From Otatea glauca (lineage: Eukaryota; Streptophyta; Magnoliopsida; Poales; Poaceae), in the NCBI GenBank assembly GCA_036346275.1, contig CM070719.1:434001-498000 (forward strand): 64,000 nucleotides of DNA, given 5' to 3'. Below, in pieces: positions 10,754-21,832 of the stretch (its first letter is position 1; every line of letters begins with the position of its first letter). The notes under the pieces are model-generated. The model did not search any database. It saw nothing but the letters and a program-made list of their open reading frames with translations, and was not told the origin of the DNA. The position numbers and the translations under genes were made by a program.

Positions 10754-11486
10754 ACTATAAGGATTTAAATTTTATGCTAGTTTAAAATTTAGCAGGTTCA
10801 GTTAAGTATAATGTATTTATCCCAAGACCAAAATAGCCGCGAGATGAAATATTCCAGGACATCTATGCATGAATTACACACATTGCACCAAAATAGCTGA
10901 GAGGTAAAATGTTGCACGATATCCAGGCACGAATAACTACATGAGTGACCGTAGCGTGCCACGAAGCGATTGCTGCTCGCTAACATGAGTAAATCGAGAA
11001 AACGTGCGAAACAGTTGAAAGGTTATTAACATAATTACGTTTTTTTTTGCATTTATTTAGGATCCTCTCACAAATGATCCACGATTTAGCGGAACCAAAA
11101 TGCGATTAAAAAACAGCTGAAAGAATCTAAACGTAATTATATGTTTTTTTGCATTTATTTAAGGCTTTTTTACGAAGATTTGCGATTTTACTCGTAAAAA
11201 ACGGTTGAAAAAACCTAAATGTAATTAGGCTTTTTCGAGTGGCTTTTACGGAGGAAGGACGCGTGGGGTTCCCTGACCAGAACTGTTCCAACTTTAATAA
11301 AGGTAATATACTACTAATGGCGCCTAACTACTCCATAACAGGACTCCATATAGCAGCCGTAACAGTTGCTGACGCTGCATAGTCAATCGATGATTGCCGC
11401 ACTTGAACTACTGCACCGGCCTGTTGTTATCAAAGTATGACCAAGACGTACGGAAGATTCAGTGTGCTTCATTAGCAAAGTACTCG
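10754..11486. other. Intergenic stretch with short tandem repeats
   Basis: No gene is seen. A roughly 61-bp unit starting ACCAAAATAGC occurs twice (about 10827 and 10888). A unit of about 100 bp containing ACAGTTGAAAG, GTAATTA and TTTGCATTTATTTA repeats about 2.5 times between 11000 and 11240. The last 250 bases before the LTR at 11487 show nothing recognisable. Confidence 0.6.
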
Positions 11487-12017
11487 TGGAATATAAGAAT
11501 TCGAGTACCTTATGACAGGTCTAAGAGAAAGGTCAAAAGATACTCTTCGCGTTAGGCTCTGTTACCGTGCGTAAGGGGACATATCCTAAAAGAAGTTGAA
11601 CTTATATTTAGATATAAGTTGTAATCCGAGTCGTTAATAGGGTAGATAAAGATGTAAATTTTATCTTGTAACCGACTAGAATCTTGTAACCGATCGAAAT
11701 CTCTTAACCGATCAGGACTCTGTAAGCCGCCCCACCCCCGCTATATAAGGAAGAGGGCGGGCAACAACATTGGGATTCGATCATCCAAGCATAGAGCAAT
11801 CAAGCCATAGAGCATAGAACACCACATATCGCCCAAAGCGCATTACGCTTTGTGCAATCTCAGATCCAAGAGATCTGCGTAATCCCAGTACACAGGATTA
11901 AGGTATTACCTCCATCGCTGAGGGCCTGAACCTGTCTAAACTCTTGTCTTGTGTGATCTTTGAGTTTGAGATCGAGCGTCTACCCTATAAATTCATTGCC
12001 GACTACAAAAGTCGACA
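11487..12017 (+). repeat. RT1 5' LTR
   Basis: Starts TGGAATATAAG and ends AGTCGACA. It contains CTATATAAGG (about 11740), a likely TATA box, followed by a GC-rich leader. It aligns along its length with the 3' LTR at 13901-14406 plus 32154-32191. Confidence 0.85.
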
Positions 12018-12036
12018 GCTGGCGTGCTAGGTAGGG
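12018..12036 (+). other. RT1 primer-binding site
   Basis: GCTGGCGTGCTAGGTAGGGG directly follows the LTR end, a degenerate form of the GTTGGCGCGCCAGGTAGGGG found at the same place in RT2. The priming tRNA was not assigned. Confidence 0.55.
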
Positions 12037-12066
12037 GCAGCGCTATAATCTTTTCCTACAGATTCG

Positions 12067-12297
12067 ATGGCAGCGATCGGCGGAATCACCACCACCTTCA
12101 TCTCCGGCCAGGCTTTCCACTTCGGGAGCCTGGACTTCATCGCAGATGCGCGCGGAGAACTTATCCGCTTAGACTTGAACCGGATCCAATCTGGTAAGAT
12201 CAGGCCGACTCATTTCAGGCATGTCACTTTGACTTGGCCGGCAAACAAGTCAGCGTCGCGAGAAATTGCTGTGATCTTCGTGGCGTCATCGCGATAG
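12067..12297 (+). pseudogene. RT1 gag N-terminal remnant
   Basis: A 76-codon frame starts MAAIGGITTTFISGQAF and contains FGSLDFIADARGEL. The latter matches the N-terminal gag region of RT2 (FGSLDFAATSAGGL, about 15390-15430). No capsid core, zinc knuckle or pol follows, so this is a leftover of a larger Tat-type parent. Confidence 0.55.
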
Positions 12298-12639
12298 AAG
12301 AGCAGAAGACCGATCTCCAATGCCAACAAGAAGAACAAGAAGCTGCGGGGGAAGATTGTCTTCGTAAGGGTAAGGAGGTGCAGGTGCGATCTCTTCGATG
12401 TAGCGGCCGCAATGTCCGCGAGGATATCCTGCAATCCAGGTTGGGAGATCAAGCCGTCTTCCACACGCCAATGCAGAACGTCGTCGCCTCCAAGACGCTT
12501 CTCGACAAACTGGACCCGATGATTGTATCGGATAGCCCGACGGCCCCGATCGTGGCCTAGATCAAGGCCATGGTGATGACGGCCGCAATTCAGCAGAATC
12601 AGGAAAAGCCGGTAGGTGAAGCGCACTCGCGCTCCCACG

Positions 12640-13010
12640 CGGCTTTCGGCACGGCCACGAGCCACGCCTGCGCCTCGAGCGCCACTTTTCGCGGCGGGCC
12701 ACGAGCCTACGCCCGCGTGCCCGAGCGCTACTCTTCGCACGGTCCACGAGTCACTCCAGCGCCGAGCGCCACTTCGGCACGACCACGAGCCACGATCAGC
12801 CCGAGCACCACCTTCGCACGCCACGAAGTCTCGCGCCGCGCTTCGAAGCGCCACTCTTCGGCACGGCTTACGAGCCACGCCGCGCTTCGAAGCGCCGCCT
12901 ACGGCCACGAGCCTACGCCTGCGCCCCGAGCGTCACCTTCGGCATGGCCACGAGCCACGCCCGCGCCCCGAGCACCGCCTACAGCTACGCCTGCGCCACG
13001 AGCAAAGATA
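12640..13010 (+). repeat. GC-rich tandem repeat in RT1
   Basis: Imperfect units of about 45-60 bases are built from CCCCGAGCGCCACTTTCGGCACGGCCACGAGCC-type sequence. Frames on both strands stay open here because of composition, so the long apparent frames are not taken as genes. The same unit occurs, inverted, in the fragment at about 440-515. Confidence 0.8.
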
Positions 13011-13017
13011 GCATGAT

Positions 13018-13900
13018 CTTCAGCAACACATAGAGCATAAAGCAGCTAAGTCACTTTTTACTCAATTATATCATTATAAATAAAATTGTTGACTTTCCTG
13101 ACTTGCTACTTAGTTGACCCACAACTAGCAGTAAGTCGGGGGCTACACCTAATAGTGTGCGCATGCGCACATCTTTTTCTGAGTTGTATTTTTCTTCTTT
13201 TGCTTAACGATTGCAAGTTATTCCGAGTGCGATAACTCTGAGTTGTGAAGCTCTGACCCCATGAACGGCGAACTTTAGTCACCCAAAACACGTGCCTGGG
13301 AAAAAGAGCCATGAGCCGACTCTCAACGCTTGGGGGCTAGACTTGTCGGGCAAAGTGCTTAAACAAAAAGAGTCAAACCACTCGGATGAATTCAAAATCA
13401 ATAAGGAAAAAGAGTAAAAAACTCTAAAATTATATATACACCAGTCGGACATTACATCCGAGTGAATTGTTTTTACATTGCCTAAGTTCTCGCATATACA
13501 TGATTTCGTGGCTACTAAATTTGATGCGACGTGTGAGCCAATGCTTCAACGACAACATCAAGAACTTCGCGATTTAATGAATTTAAAGGGAGCGACGCTG
13601 AATTTCGCCTTGAGCGGGAAAAGCGTTTTGACTTCTGCATATCGTTTGGGATACGATATGTCCCAAGATGAGCTGACTGCCAGAATTCCAATAATGGGGC
13701 TAGGAACCACTCGAAAAGTTTAACGTGTGGAGCTCTATTGAGTCCTTCACGATCTTTTTGCCTACAACAGGGCACTCGGCTGTAAAGGAAAACTAGTCGG
13801 AAAGCTGCATCAAGAACTGGAAGCACTCGGCGTGAAGCATGACTCAGTTGGGCTGCTACCAGGAAGGCGGCAACTCGATCGCAAAGGACTCGGGAGCTAC
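13018..13900 (+). other. RT1 3' internal region, non-coding
   Basis: No coding signal. It resembles the element fragment at 113-440 (inverted) and ends in the purine-rich tract GGACTCGGGAGCTAC next to the 3' LTR, the likely polypurine tract. Confidence 0.6.
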
Positions 13901-14406
13901 TGGGGAATATAAGAACCCGAGTACTCTCATGATAGGCCCAAAAGGGAGGTCCAGAAGATACTCCCTGCGTCAGGCCTCGCTACCATGCGCAAGGGGACAT
14001 ATCCTAAAGGAAGTTGAACTTATATTTAGATATGATAGATATAAGTTGTAATCCGAGTCGTTAATAGGGTAGATAAAGATGTAAACTATATCCTGTAACC
14101 GACAAGAATCTTGTAACCGATCGAAATCTCTTAACCGATCAGGACTCTGTAAGCCGCCCCACCCTCGCTATATAAGGGAGAGGGCGGGCAACAGCATAGG
14201 GATCCGATCATCCAAGCATAGAGCAATCAAGCCATAGAGCATAGAACACCACATATCGCCCAGAGCGCATTACGCTTTGTGCAACCTCAGATACAAGAGA
14301 TCTGCGTAATCCCAGCACACAGGATTAGGGTATTACCTCCATCGCTGAGGGCCTGAACCTGTCTAAACCTTTGTCTTGTGTGAATTTCGAGTTTGAGATC
14401 GAGCGC
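13901..14406 (+). repeat. RT1 3' LTR, first part
   Basis: Aligns with the 5' LTR from its start up to GAGATCGAGCGC, where RT2 is inserted. The remaining 38 bases resume after RT2 at 32154. The last five bases, AGCGC (14402-14406), are the RT2 target duplication. Confidence 0.88.
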
Positions 14407-15275
14407 TGACGAATACTCATACCAGGGGTACCCCAACGGCCCTGGGTAACGAGCAGGCTGCCTCAAGCATAACTCGAACCTAGCAGGCCGCTCCGCTACA
14501 TACAGGACCGCGCAGGACGCCCATCCCCGACCAATCGGGATAAGCATCCCCGACCAAGCAGGGCTCCCGACCTCCACCGCAAGTCGGATCTCCTGACTCC
14601 GATCAAACCAAGGCAACCTTCGCCAATGGCCGCGTGTCGAAGCCTTCACCGGCCCACAGCCATGTGCCCCACGGACGGGGTCAATCAAAGTGACTATACG
14701 AGCAGTGGCCCTTCCCAAGATGGTTTAATAGCCGCTGAAGTCAAGCTTTGACCCCATCGCCGACCACGTGACGACACAAAAACGCGCCCTCCCGAGGCAA
14801 AGACTAACGCTGTACGCCGCGCCAACACTCGCCGCTCACGTAAGACGTATGCCATTTCCCAACGGCAAGCGACCGCCCGCCCAACAAGACTACCGACCCA
14901 GCGTGGGCAAGGCGAATGGTGACTGGTCGACAGATCAAGGACCGGGTCTTAGCATAGGTCACCTCGCTTTTCCCAACTCGATGTAACCTGCCCCTTCATC
15001 AGATAAAAGAAGGCAGAACCTCAAGAGGGAAAAGAAGAAGAGAGGAAAAAGAGACACAGACGAGCAACGAGCATTCTTGCCCCGAGGCTCTTAGCTTGCT
15101 CTTGTAAAACACTGTAATCATCCGCCCTAAAGACAATACCATACCACCACACGAATCGGGTAGGGACATTCACCAACCAAGATACATCTTGGGCTTCCGA
15201 GTCTAACCATTCAGGAGTGGGAACGTCGCGCCCTTAGACTTACAAATTTACTTGCCGATGCTCGAAACGCCGACA
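14407..15275 (+). repeat. RT2 5' LTR
   Basis: Begins TGACGAATACTCATACC and ends ACGCCGACA. It pairs with 31249-32148. The two differ by numerous small indels, for example CCCTGGG versus CCACGG near the start, which suggests an insertion that is not very recent. Confidence 0.88.
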
Positions 15276-15295
15276 GTTGGCGCGCCAGGTAGGGG
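15276..15295 (+). other. RT2 primer-binding site
   Basis: GTTGGCGCGCCAGGTAGGGG directly follows the 5' LTR, the usual location for tRNA priming. The tRNA was not assigned. Confidence 0.65.
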
Positions 15296-15340
15296 CCTTT
15301 GCGCGTCTTCATCGACATCTCCCGATTCGTTGGCCTCCCG

Positions 15341-17037
15341 ATGGCATCTTTCACCCGCAGCGCACGACGATTGCGTCGGGAAGCTCGATCCGCTTTGGCT
15401 CCCTCGACTTCGCCGCCACTTCGGCGGGAGGGCTCATGCTTATCCCGGCCGCCTCTGAAGCCCAGACGCCCATCGGGAGCCTGAGCGCCGTCTCCCACGA
15501 CCTCGCCAAACTCCGACTTAGGGCACCCCAACATGTCCCGAAGCCGGAACCCAAGGAGCGCCGCGCCACTTCTGGCGATAGCTCCTGTGAGCTCGGGCAC
15601 GTGACCATGTCACCCCCGCAGGCTCACATCTTGTGGCAATGGCCGGCTACATGCCGCTCTATCCATGAGTTGCTTGGAAGATTCTTCCACCACGATTCCA
15701 CCCGACACGAGCACCCCACCATGGACGACACTCTCGCGAGTGTAACATGGCAGGCACGGTCGACTTGATCATAACCCCCGCGGCTACAGGGGTCCCCATC
15801 CGGCGCACTAAGGCGCAGGAGGAGGAATACCAACACGAGCACGCTGAACGCGCTCAAGCTCGCCGCCGAGCTTCAATGACAACGCCAAGAGCCGGAGGAG
15901 CGGGGGGTCGAAGCTCGATCGCCTCCAGCAACCTCGAGTGGGGAGCCCGAGCCCCGCAGACGCTTTGGCGTCGTGGCGCGACACGCGTGCACGCCACAAG
16001 TCGGGCGGAAGAGTCCGACGCCCTCGGGCTCTTCCTCCATGCAAGTCATAACGTGGCTCCGGCCGCGATGCTGCTCCGAGGCCTTCCCGAGCCAGACGAC
16101 TCGGAGGCCAAAGCTACATACAAGAACCTCCTGGGGCTGGTGGAGCGTGCTGTCGTGAAGCACATGCAGACCTCCGGCTCCTACCATTCGGAAGGCACCT
16201 CTGGCCGCCGGGCCCGTACCGCTGCCCGGAGCCGGTTTGGCCCGGCCAAGATGGCGGCGCACCACGAGCAACCCCAGGCCTCGCGCACCCCGGTGCACCA
16301 GTGCCTCGGTGGCGCCTACGACGTCCGCGCCACCCTCGAGGCGCGAAGAAAGGCGATGGATGAAGCCGCCCACTCGCGTGTTGTGGACAGCGGACGCCAT
16401 CACCATCGAAGCCCAAGCCCCGATGGTTCGGGACCACGGGCCTTCTGCCAGGGGATTCGTCGTGCGGATTTCCCTGCCAGATTCAGGTTACCGACCAACA
16501 TTGCCAAATACACCGGGGCCACAAACCCCAGCGTATGGCTCGAAGACTACCGGCCAAGATGCGGGCAGATGCAGCAACGGATGATCTCTTTATCATCCAA
16601 TACCTCCCCATCTACCTCGCGACTCACCGAGCCCGCTCGAGTACTTGCCCGCGAAAACCATCAGGAACTGGGCTGACTTGAAGACCCTATTCGTCGGCAA
16701 CTTCCAGGGCACTTACAAGCGCCCTGGGAACTCCTGGGACCTGAAGGGCTGCAACAAAGCAACGGGAAACTCTCCGACTACATCCGCCGATTCTCCGCCA
16801 GGTAACGAGCTCCCGACATCTCCGACGCCGATGTCGTGGGGGCATTCATCTATGGCACCTCCTCGTAAGGCCTTGGTACACAAGTCGGCCGCGCAAGCCC
16901 GTAACCACCAAGGAACTTCTAGACATAGCTACTCAACCACGCCTCCGGCGAAAAGTCGGGAGCCATCTTTGAGGACTCAAAACCAAGCAAGAGCCCAGCG
17001 CCCGAGCCGTCCCCTTTCGACCGCCCAGACAAACTAA
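15341..17037 (+). pseudogene. RT2 gag, degenerate
   Basis: Coding begins near ATG 15341 (MASFTRSARRLRREA) and moves between frames. Recognisable pieces are FPARFRLPTNIAKYTGATNP with WLEDYR (about 16470-16550), NWADLKTLFVGNFQGTYKRPG (about 16665-16730) and a C-terminal capsid part to about 16960. These match the retrotransposon gag domain of Tat-type elements. Several frameshifts separate them, so no intact protein is possible. Confidence 0.8.
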
Positions 17038-17049
17038 GCGGCATGGAAA

Positions 17050-19000
17050 GCAGTCCTTGAGGCCCAAGTGGTCGCAAAATTGTTGACCGACCGCCAAGCA
17101 ACAAAAGCGACCAACCGTCGCGCCGACCACTTCAAAATTGATGGACACCCGTTCCCAAACCACGGGTTCCCTCAAACACAAGTACCGGATCCCGAGGTCT
17201 CGAGGCGTTTCTCTCCGCACCCCACAACGCCGCGGGGCAAGGGAAGAAGCCGCCCGCCCCAAGGGTCGGAGAAAAAGGCGACGACGAGTTCCCAACCCGA
17301 CGCCGCCTCATGATCTTTGGTGGCGGCACGCTTCGCCGACAAGCGCCGACTCAAGCTCGCTTACATGAGGTCCACACCGCCACCGCCGCTCTCAATACCT
17401 TCGGTGGTCGAGAATCTCCGATCACTTTCGATCGGACCGACCACCCCGACCATGTCCCGCACGGGAAGGTATCCGCTCGTGGTCGACCCCATCGTGGGAA
17501 GAAGCGCCACCAAGGTGCTCATGGACGCGGCGGCCTCAACATCCTCTATGTTGAGACGCCGACGCCATGGGGTCCTCGCCGAGTCTCCGACCGAGCAAGG
17601 CACCTTTCCACTGCGTCATCCTTGGCCAAGAAGCCCACCCGCCGGCGGTCGACCGCCCACCACCTTCGAAGGACGAAATTTCCGCACCGAGACCCTCACC
17701 TTTGAGGTCGTGGACTTCCCGGTTCCTACCACGCTATCACAGGGAGGCCGTGCTACGCCAAGTTCATGGCGGTCCCCGCCACGCCTATCTCAAACTAAAG
17801 ATGCCCAGCCGCAGGGGTCATCACCGTGGTTTCATCCTTCCACCGCTACAATCGTGAGCGGCGATTGCGAAGCTTATGCCGGCAGCCATCGCGTCCGCCG
17901 AGCTCGACAACCTCCGGAGGAAGCCTCCGAGTCCGCCCCCGAGTCTAGCAAGTCGGGCGGATCCTTCAAGTCCGCCGAGGACACGAAGGAGGTTACGACG
18001 ATCCCCGGATCGACCAAGACCGTCGGGCCGAGCCGCGCCCCGCTAATAGGAAGCGGCCGCCGACTTCCTCGCCAACAACGATGTCTTTGCATGGAAATCC
18101 TCCGACATGCCGAATTCCCGGAGGTCGCCGAGCACTCCTTGAGCATCCGACTGTGCTCAAAGCCGGTCGCCTAACGCCTACGCCGCCGACCGTGAAAAGC
18201 GCAGATCATAGGGGAGGAGATCGCCAAGCTTTTAGCCGCAGGTTTCAGTAAAGAGGCACGCCACCCCGAGTGGTGGCCAACCTCAGACTTGTAAAAAGAA
18301 GAGTGGGCAATGGAGAATGTGCATTGACTACACGAAGTCTCAACAAAGCGTGTCCCAAGGACCCGCCTCTTGCCCCGCATTGACCAAGTCATAGACTCCA
18401 CCGCGGTCACGAGTCCCTCCTTTCTCGGATGCCTACTCGATACCTCCTTCATCACCCCGCTTCGCTCATTCTCGCTCACGTAACAATGCCGCTTGGTCCA
18501 AAAATACGCGCGCTACATACCGATGATGTATGCAAACGTGTTTCAACGACCCGGATCGGCCGCAACATTGAGGCGCACGCCGACGACATCGCTGTGAAGA
18601 TCGGGAAGGCCGCGACCTCATCACCGATCTAGAGGAGACCTTCGCGAATCTCCGACGATTCCCAGATAAAGCTCAACCCCGACAAGTCGCCTTGGGGTCC
18701 CCAAGGAAGCTCCTCGGCTTCATTGTCTCCGAGCGGGGCATCGAGGCCAATCAGAGAAGATCTCGCGATCGCAAGGATGGGCCCGCTGGCAACCTCAAAG
18801 GGATCCGCAGAGTCGATCGGATGCCTTGCGGCCTTAAGCCGTTCGTGTCTCGCTGGGCGAGCGCGAATGCCGCTCTGTCGCTTAAGAAATCCGACCGCTT
18901 CACCGGACCGGGAGGCTCGGGAGGCCCTCACCCGCTTGAAGGCCTTCTTGTCCTCACCTCGGTCCCGGTTGCCCGGCACTGTGTGAACCGCCGCTCCTCT
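17050..19000 (+). pseudogene. RT2 protease and reverse transcriptase, degenerate
   Basis: Around 18300-18740 short frames encode the reverse transcriptase core, with GKWRMCIDY-like and KLLGFIVSERGIEAN pieces. The catalytic YVDD box has become AHADDIA (near 18578), so the tyrosine is lost. The 17050-18170 stretch corresponds in position to protease and the RT N-terminus but is too decayed to call residues. Confidence 0.7.
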
Positions 19001-19389
19001 ACATCGCCGCCACTACCCAAGTCGTCGCGCGGCCCTTGTGGTGGAACGAGCGGAGGAAGGCCGTGAGCCTCAAGTTACAACGGCGATCTACTTCATCAGC
19101 GAAGCGCTTTCCGAGTCCAAGGCTCGGTACCGCAGTGCGAAGCCGCTCTCTGCAGCGATCATCGCCAAAAGAAAGCTCGCCCATTACTTCGACCAAAGAC
19201 GCTATCACCGTGGTGACCACGCCGCCGCTTCGGCGAGATCGCCCACAACCGCGACGCCAGAAGGATAGCCAAATGGGCGCTCGAGCTCGCGATCACGGCA
19301 TAACATCGCCCTCGAACGCGATCAAGTCACAGGCCCGCCGACTTTGTCGCCGAGTGGACCAAGCTCAGCGCCACCGGTGCCCAAGACCC

Positions 19390-19860
19390 GGCATCGGGCG
19401 ATGTATTTCGATGGGTCCTACACCAAGAACGGCGCGGGCGCTGAATCGCTCATCATTTTCCCGCTCGAACAAAGCTAATACGCCATTAGGTTGCTCTTCG
19501 ACGCGACCAACAATATCGCCGAATACGAGGCTCTTGTCAACGGTCTCCGGATCGCTGTCGACCTCGGCGCTCGCCGACTCTATGTCCACGGGGACTCCAA
19601 GCTTGTCATCGATCAGGTCATTAACGCTGCGGAGCCCCGAGACGCCCGCATGGCCGCATACTGTCAAGAAGTACGCAGACTCGAAGAACGGTTCAAGGGT
19701 TTCGAGCTCCACCATAGCTACAGACGCTACAATGGTGAGGCCGATTACCTAGCTAATCTTGCCTCCAGCAGAGGGCCAGTCCCACCTGGGATCTTCGTCT
19801 GCGACCTTCTGCAGCCTTCCGTCCAGTTGAGCTCGGTGGCCGAGCGGTCTCCCGACCTAC
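19390..19860 (+). pseudogene. RT2 RNase H domain
   Basis: An open stretch (19491-19860) reads NNIAEYEALVNGLRIAVDLG, GDSKLVIDQV and YLANLAS, the signature of the plant Gypsy RNase H (RVT_3 type) with the conserved E, D and distal D positions. The N-terminal strand (MYFDGSYTKNGAG-like, about 19400) is in another frame. Confidence 0.8.
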
Positions 19861-20039
19861 CGAGCACAGTCACCCCAACCGCCCGTGCACGGTCGCGTGG
19901 GCCGACGGTCGGGCCGTATGCATTAACAACCAATCCGACTAGAGGAAACTTTTCATCAACCGTCTGACGGACGGGTCGCTTCCCGCCGACCCGACTGAGG
20001 CCCGGCGCCTCGCTCGTCGGGCGAAATCCTTCGTCCTGG

Positions 20040-21122
20040 TTGGGCCGGACACAGTACAAAAGGAGTCCTCGGGGTCCTCCAGAGGCGCTCGGCCGACCAA
20101 GGGAAATACCATGCTCGATATCCATGGCGGAGTCTGCGGTCACCATGCCGCGCCGGTCCACGGTAGGAAAAGCCTTCGACAAGACTTCTCGCCGACCGCC
20201 GTGTCCGACGCCGAGCGATTGTGCGACCGCGAAGGATGCCAATTCTTCGCCGGCAGACGATCGCGGCTCGGGCCTTGCGTGGCGATCTCCATCACATGGC
20301 CGCTTGCGGTGTGGGGACTCGATCTGGTCGGGCCCTTCAAGAAAGCGCCCGGGCTTTACTCATCTCTTCGTCGCGGTGGACAAGTTCACCAAGTGGATAG
20401 AGGCTGCCGGTCGTGGCGCCACGTCGGTACAAGCGGCCACCTTCTTCCGCGACATCATCTTTCGGTTTGGAGTCCCAAACTCTATCATCACCGACAACGG
20501 CACGCAGTTCACGGGGAAGGAGTTCCTTGAGTTCTGCGACGACTCCAACATCCGCGTCGATTGGGCAGCCGTGGCCCATCCGCGGACTAACGGTCAGGTC
20601 GAACGCGCAAACGGCATGATTCTCCAAGGACTTAAGCCACGGATCTTCAGTCGACTGAAGCATTTCGCGGGGCGAAGGGTGGCCGAGCTACCCTCCGTCC
20701 TCTGGAGCTTGCGGACCACACCGACTCGGGCGATCGGGTTTACACCGTTCTTCATGGTGTTCGGTGCTGAAGCTGTCCTGCCAACCGACCTGGAATACGG
20801 CGCCCCAAGACTACAAGCCTTCGAAGAGGCTCGGGGGCTCGCCTCGCAACAAGACGCCATCGACCAGCTCGGCGAGGCACGCGATGTAGCCATTCTACGA
20901 TCGGCCAAGTATCAACAAACTCTGTGGCGTTACCACGCCGCTGTGTTCGAGGATCGATCCTTCGGCGGCGGCGACCGTCTCGCGTCGGTCCGCACCAAGA
21001 AGGACAAGCACAAGCTCTCGCCGCCTCGAAGGCCCCTTCACCGTCGCAGAGGTTCTTCGGCCTGGCACCTTTCGACTCGAGAGACACGGATGGTCGCGTC
21101 CCTCCCAACGCTTGGAACATAG
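20040..21122 (+). pseudogene. RT2 integrase
   Basis: One open frame holds the catalytic core: FVAVDKFTKWIEA, then ITDNGTQFTGKEF, then NGQVERANGMI. The last two carry the second Asp and the Glu of the D,D-E triad, and the first Asp lies in LDLVGPF-like sequence just upstream in another frame (about 20318). The C-terminal part has GFTPFFMVFGAEAVLPTDL. No chromodomain is seen, as expected for Tat elements. The zinc-binding N-terminus is frameshifted. Confidence 0.82.
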
Positions 21123-21292
21123 AAAAGTTAAAGGCGTTTTTATCCCTAAGTCTTTTTCTTTTCCTTGCGCTGCCTTTACTTCTCCTCCCGAGCACTGCTC
21201 CCGGTCACGGCCTTCGGGAGCTGCCATGGCGCCCCATCCGCATCGCTCGCTCGGCGCCTATGCGTGTCGCTGACTGACCAATCCACGAGGCC

Positions 21293-21680
21293 CTTCCGAG
21301 CGGTAACCCTCTCGACCCGAGTGCTACGGCCTACGCCCCGGCGGCTACGGTTGCAAAGTAGCACTTCGCGGAAGAAGGAAGTACCCGAGCGGAGTGACCT
21401 TTGCCTGGTCGGGAGCACTCCTCTCCCGCGCAAAACTCGGCAAACTCACGCGCTTATGCGGGTCGGTGACCCGACCGGTCACGAGGTCTATCCCGAGCGG
21501 TAACCCTCTCGACCCGGGTGCTACGGCCTACGCCCCTGCGGCTATGGTTGCAACTAGCACTTAGCGGAAGAAGGAAGTGCCCGAGCGGAGCGATCTTTGG
21601 CCAGTCGGGAACACTCCTATCCCTCACAAGTGTGTGTAACTGCTGCGTGGCCAAAAGTTCCTATCCTCTTTGCCTCCCGG
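21293..21680. repeat. Tandem repeat of about 197 bp, two copies
   Basis: CGAGCGGTAACCCTCTCGAC followed by the same 150 or so bases occurs at about 21297 and 21494, with high similarity. It lies between the integrase and the antisense ORF, in the non-coding spacer of RT2. Confidence 0.75.
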
Positions 21681-21832
21681 CGACGACGACCTACGCTAAG
21701 GGCCCGGTGGTCTTACGGCTATGGCGGTCGAGCACTCACCATGACATAAAAAGGGCAGGAAGCGTATGGGAACTTGTTGAATTTAAGATTATTTGCGAAC
21801 AATAGCCTTTACAATAAAGAAAAAGTACGAAT

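Noticed and set aside
12210..12908. 232-codon minus-strand frame in RT1
   Set aside because: It overlaps the GC-rich minisatellite, where all frames are open by composition. The text is arginine- and glycine-rich without any domain.
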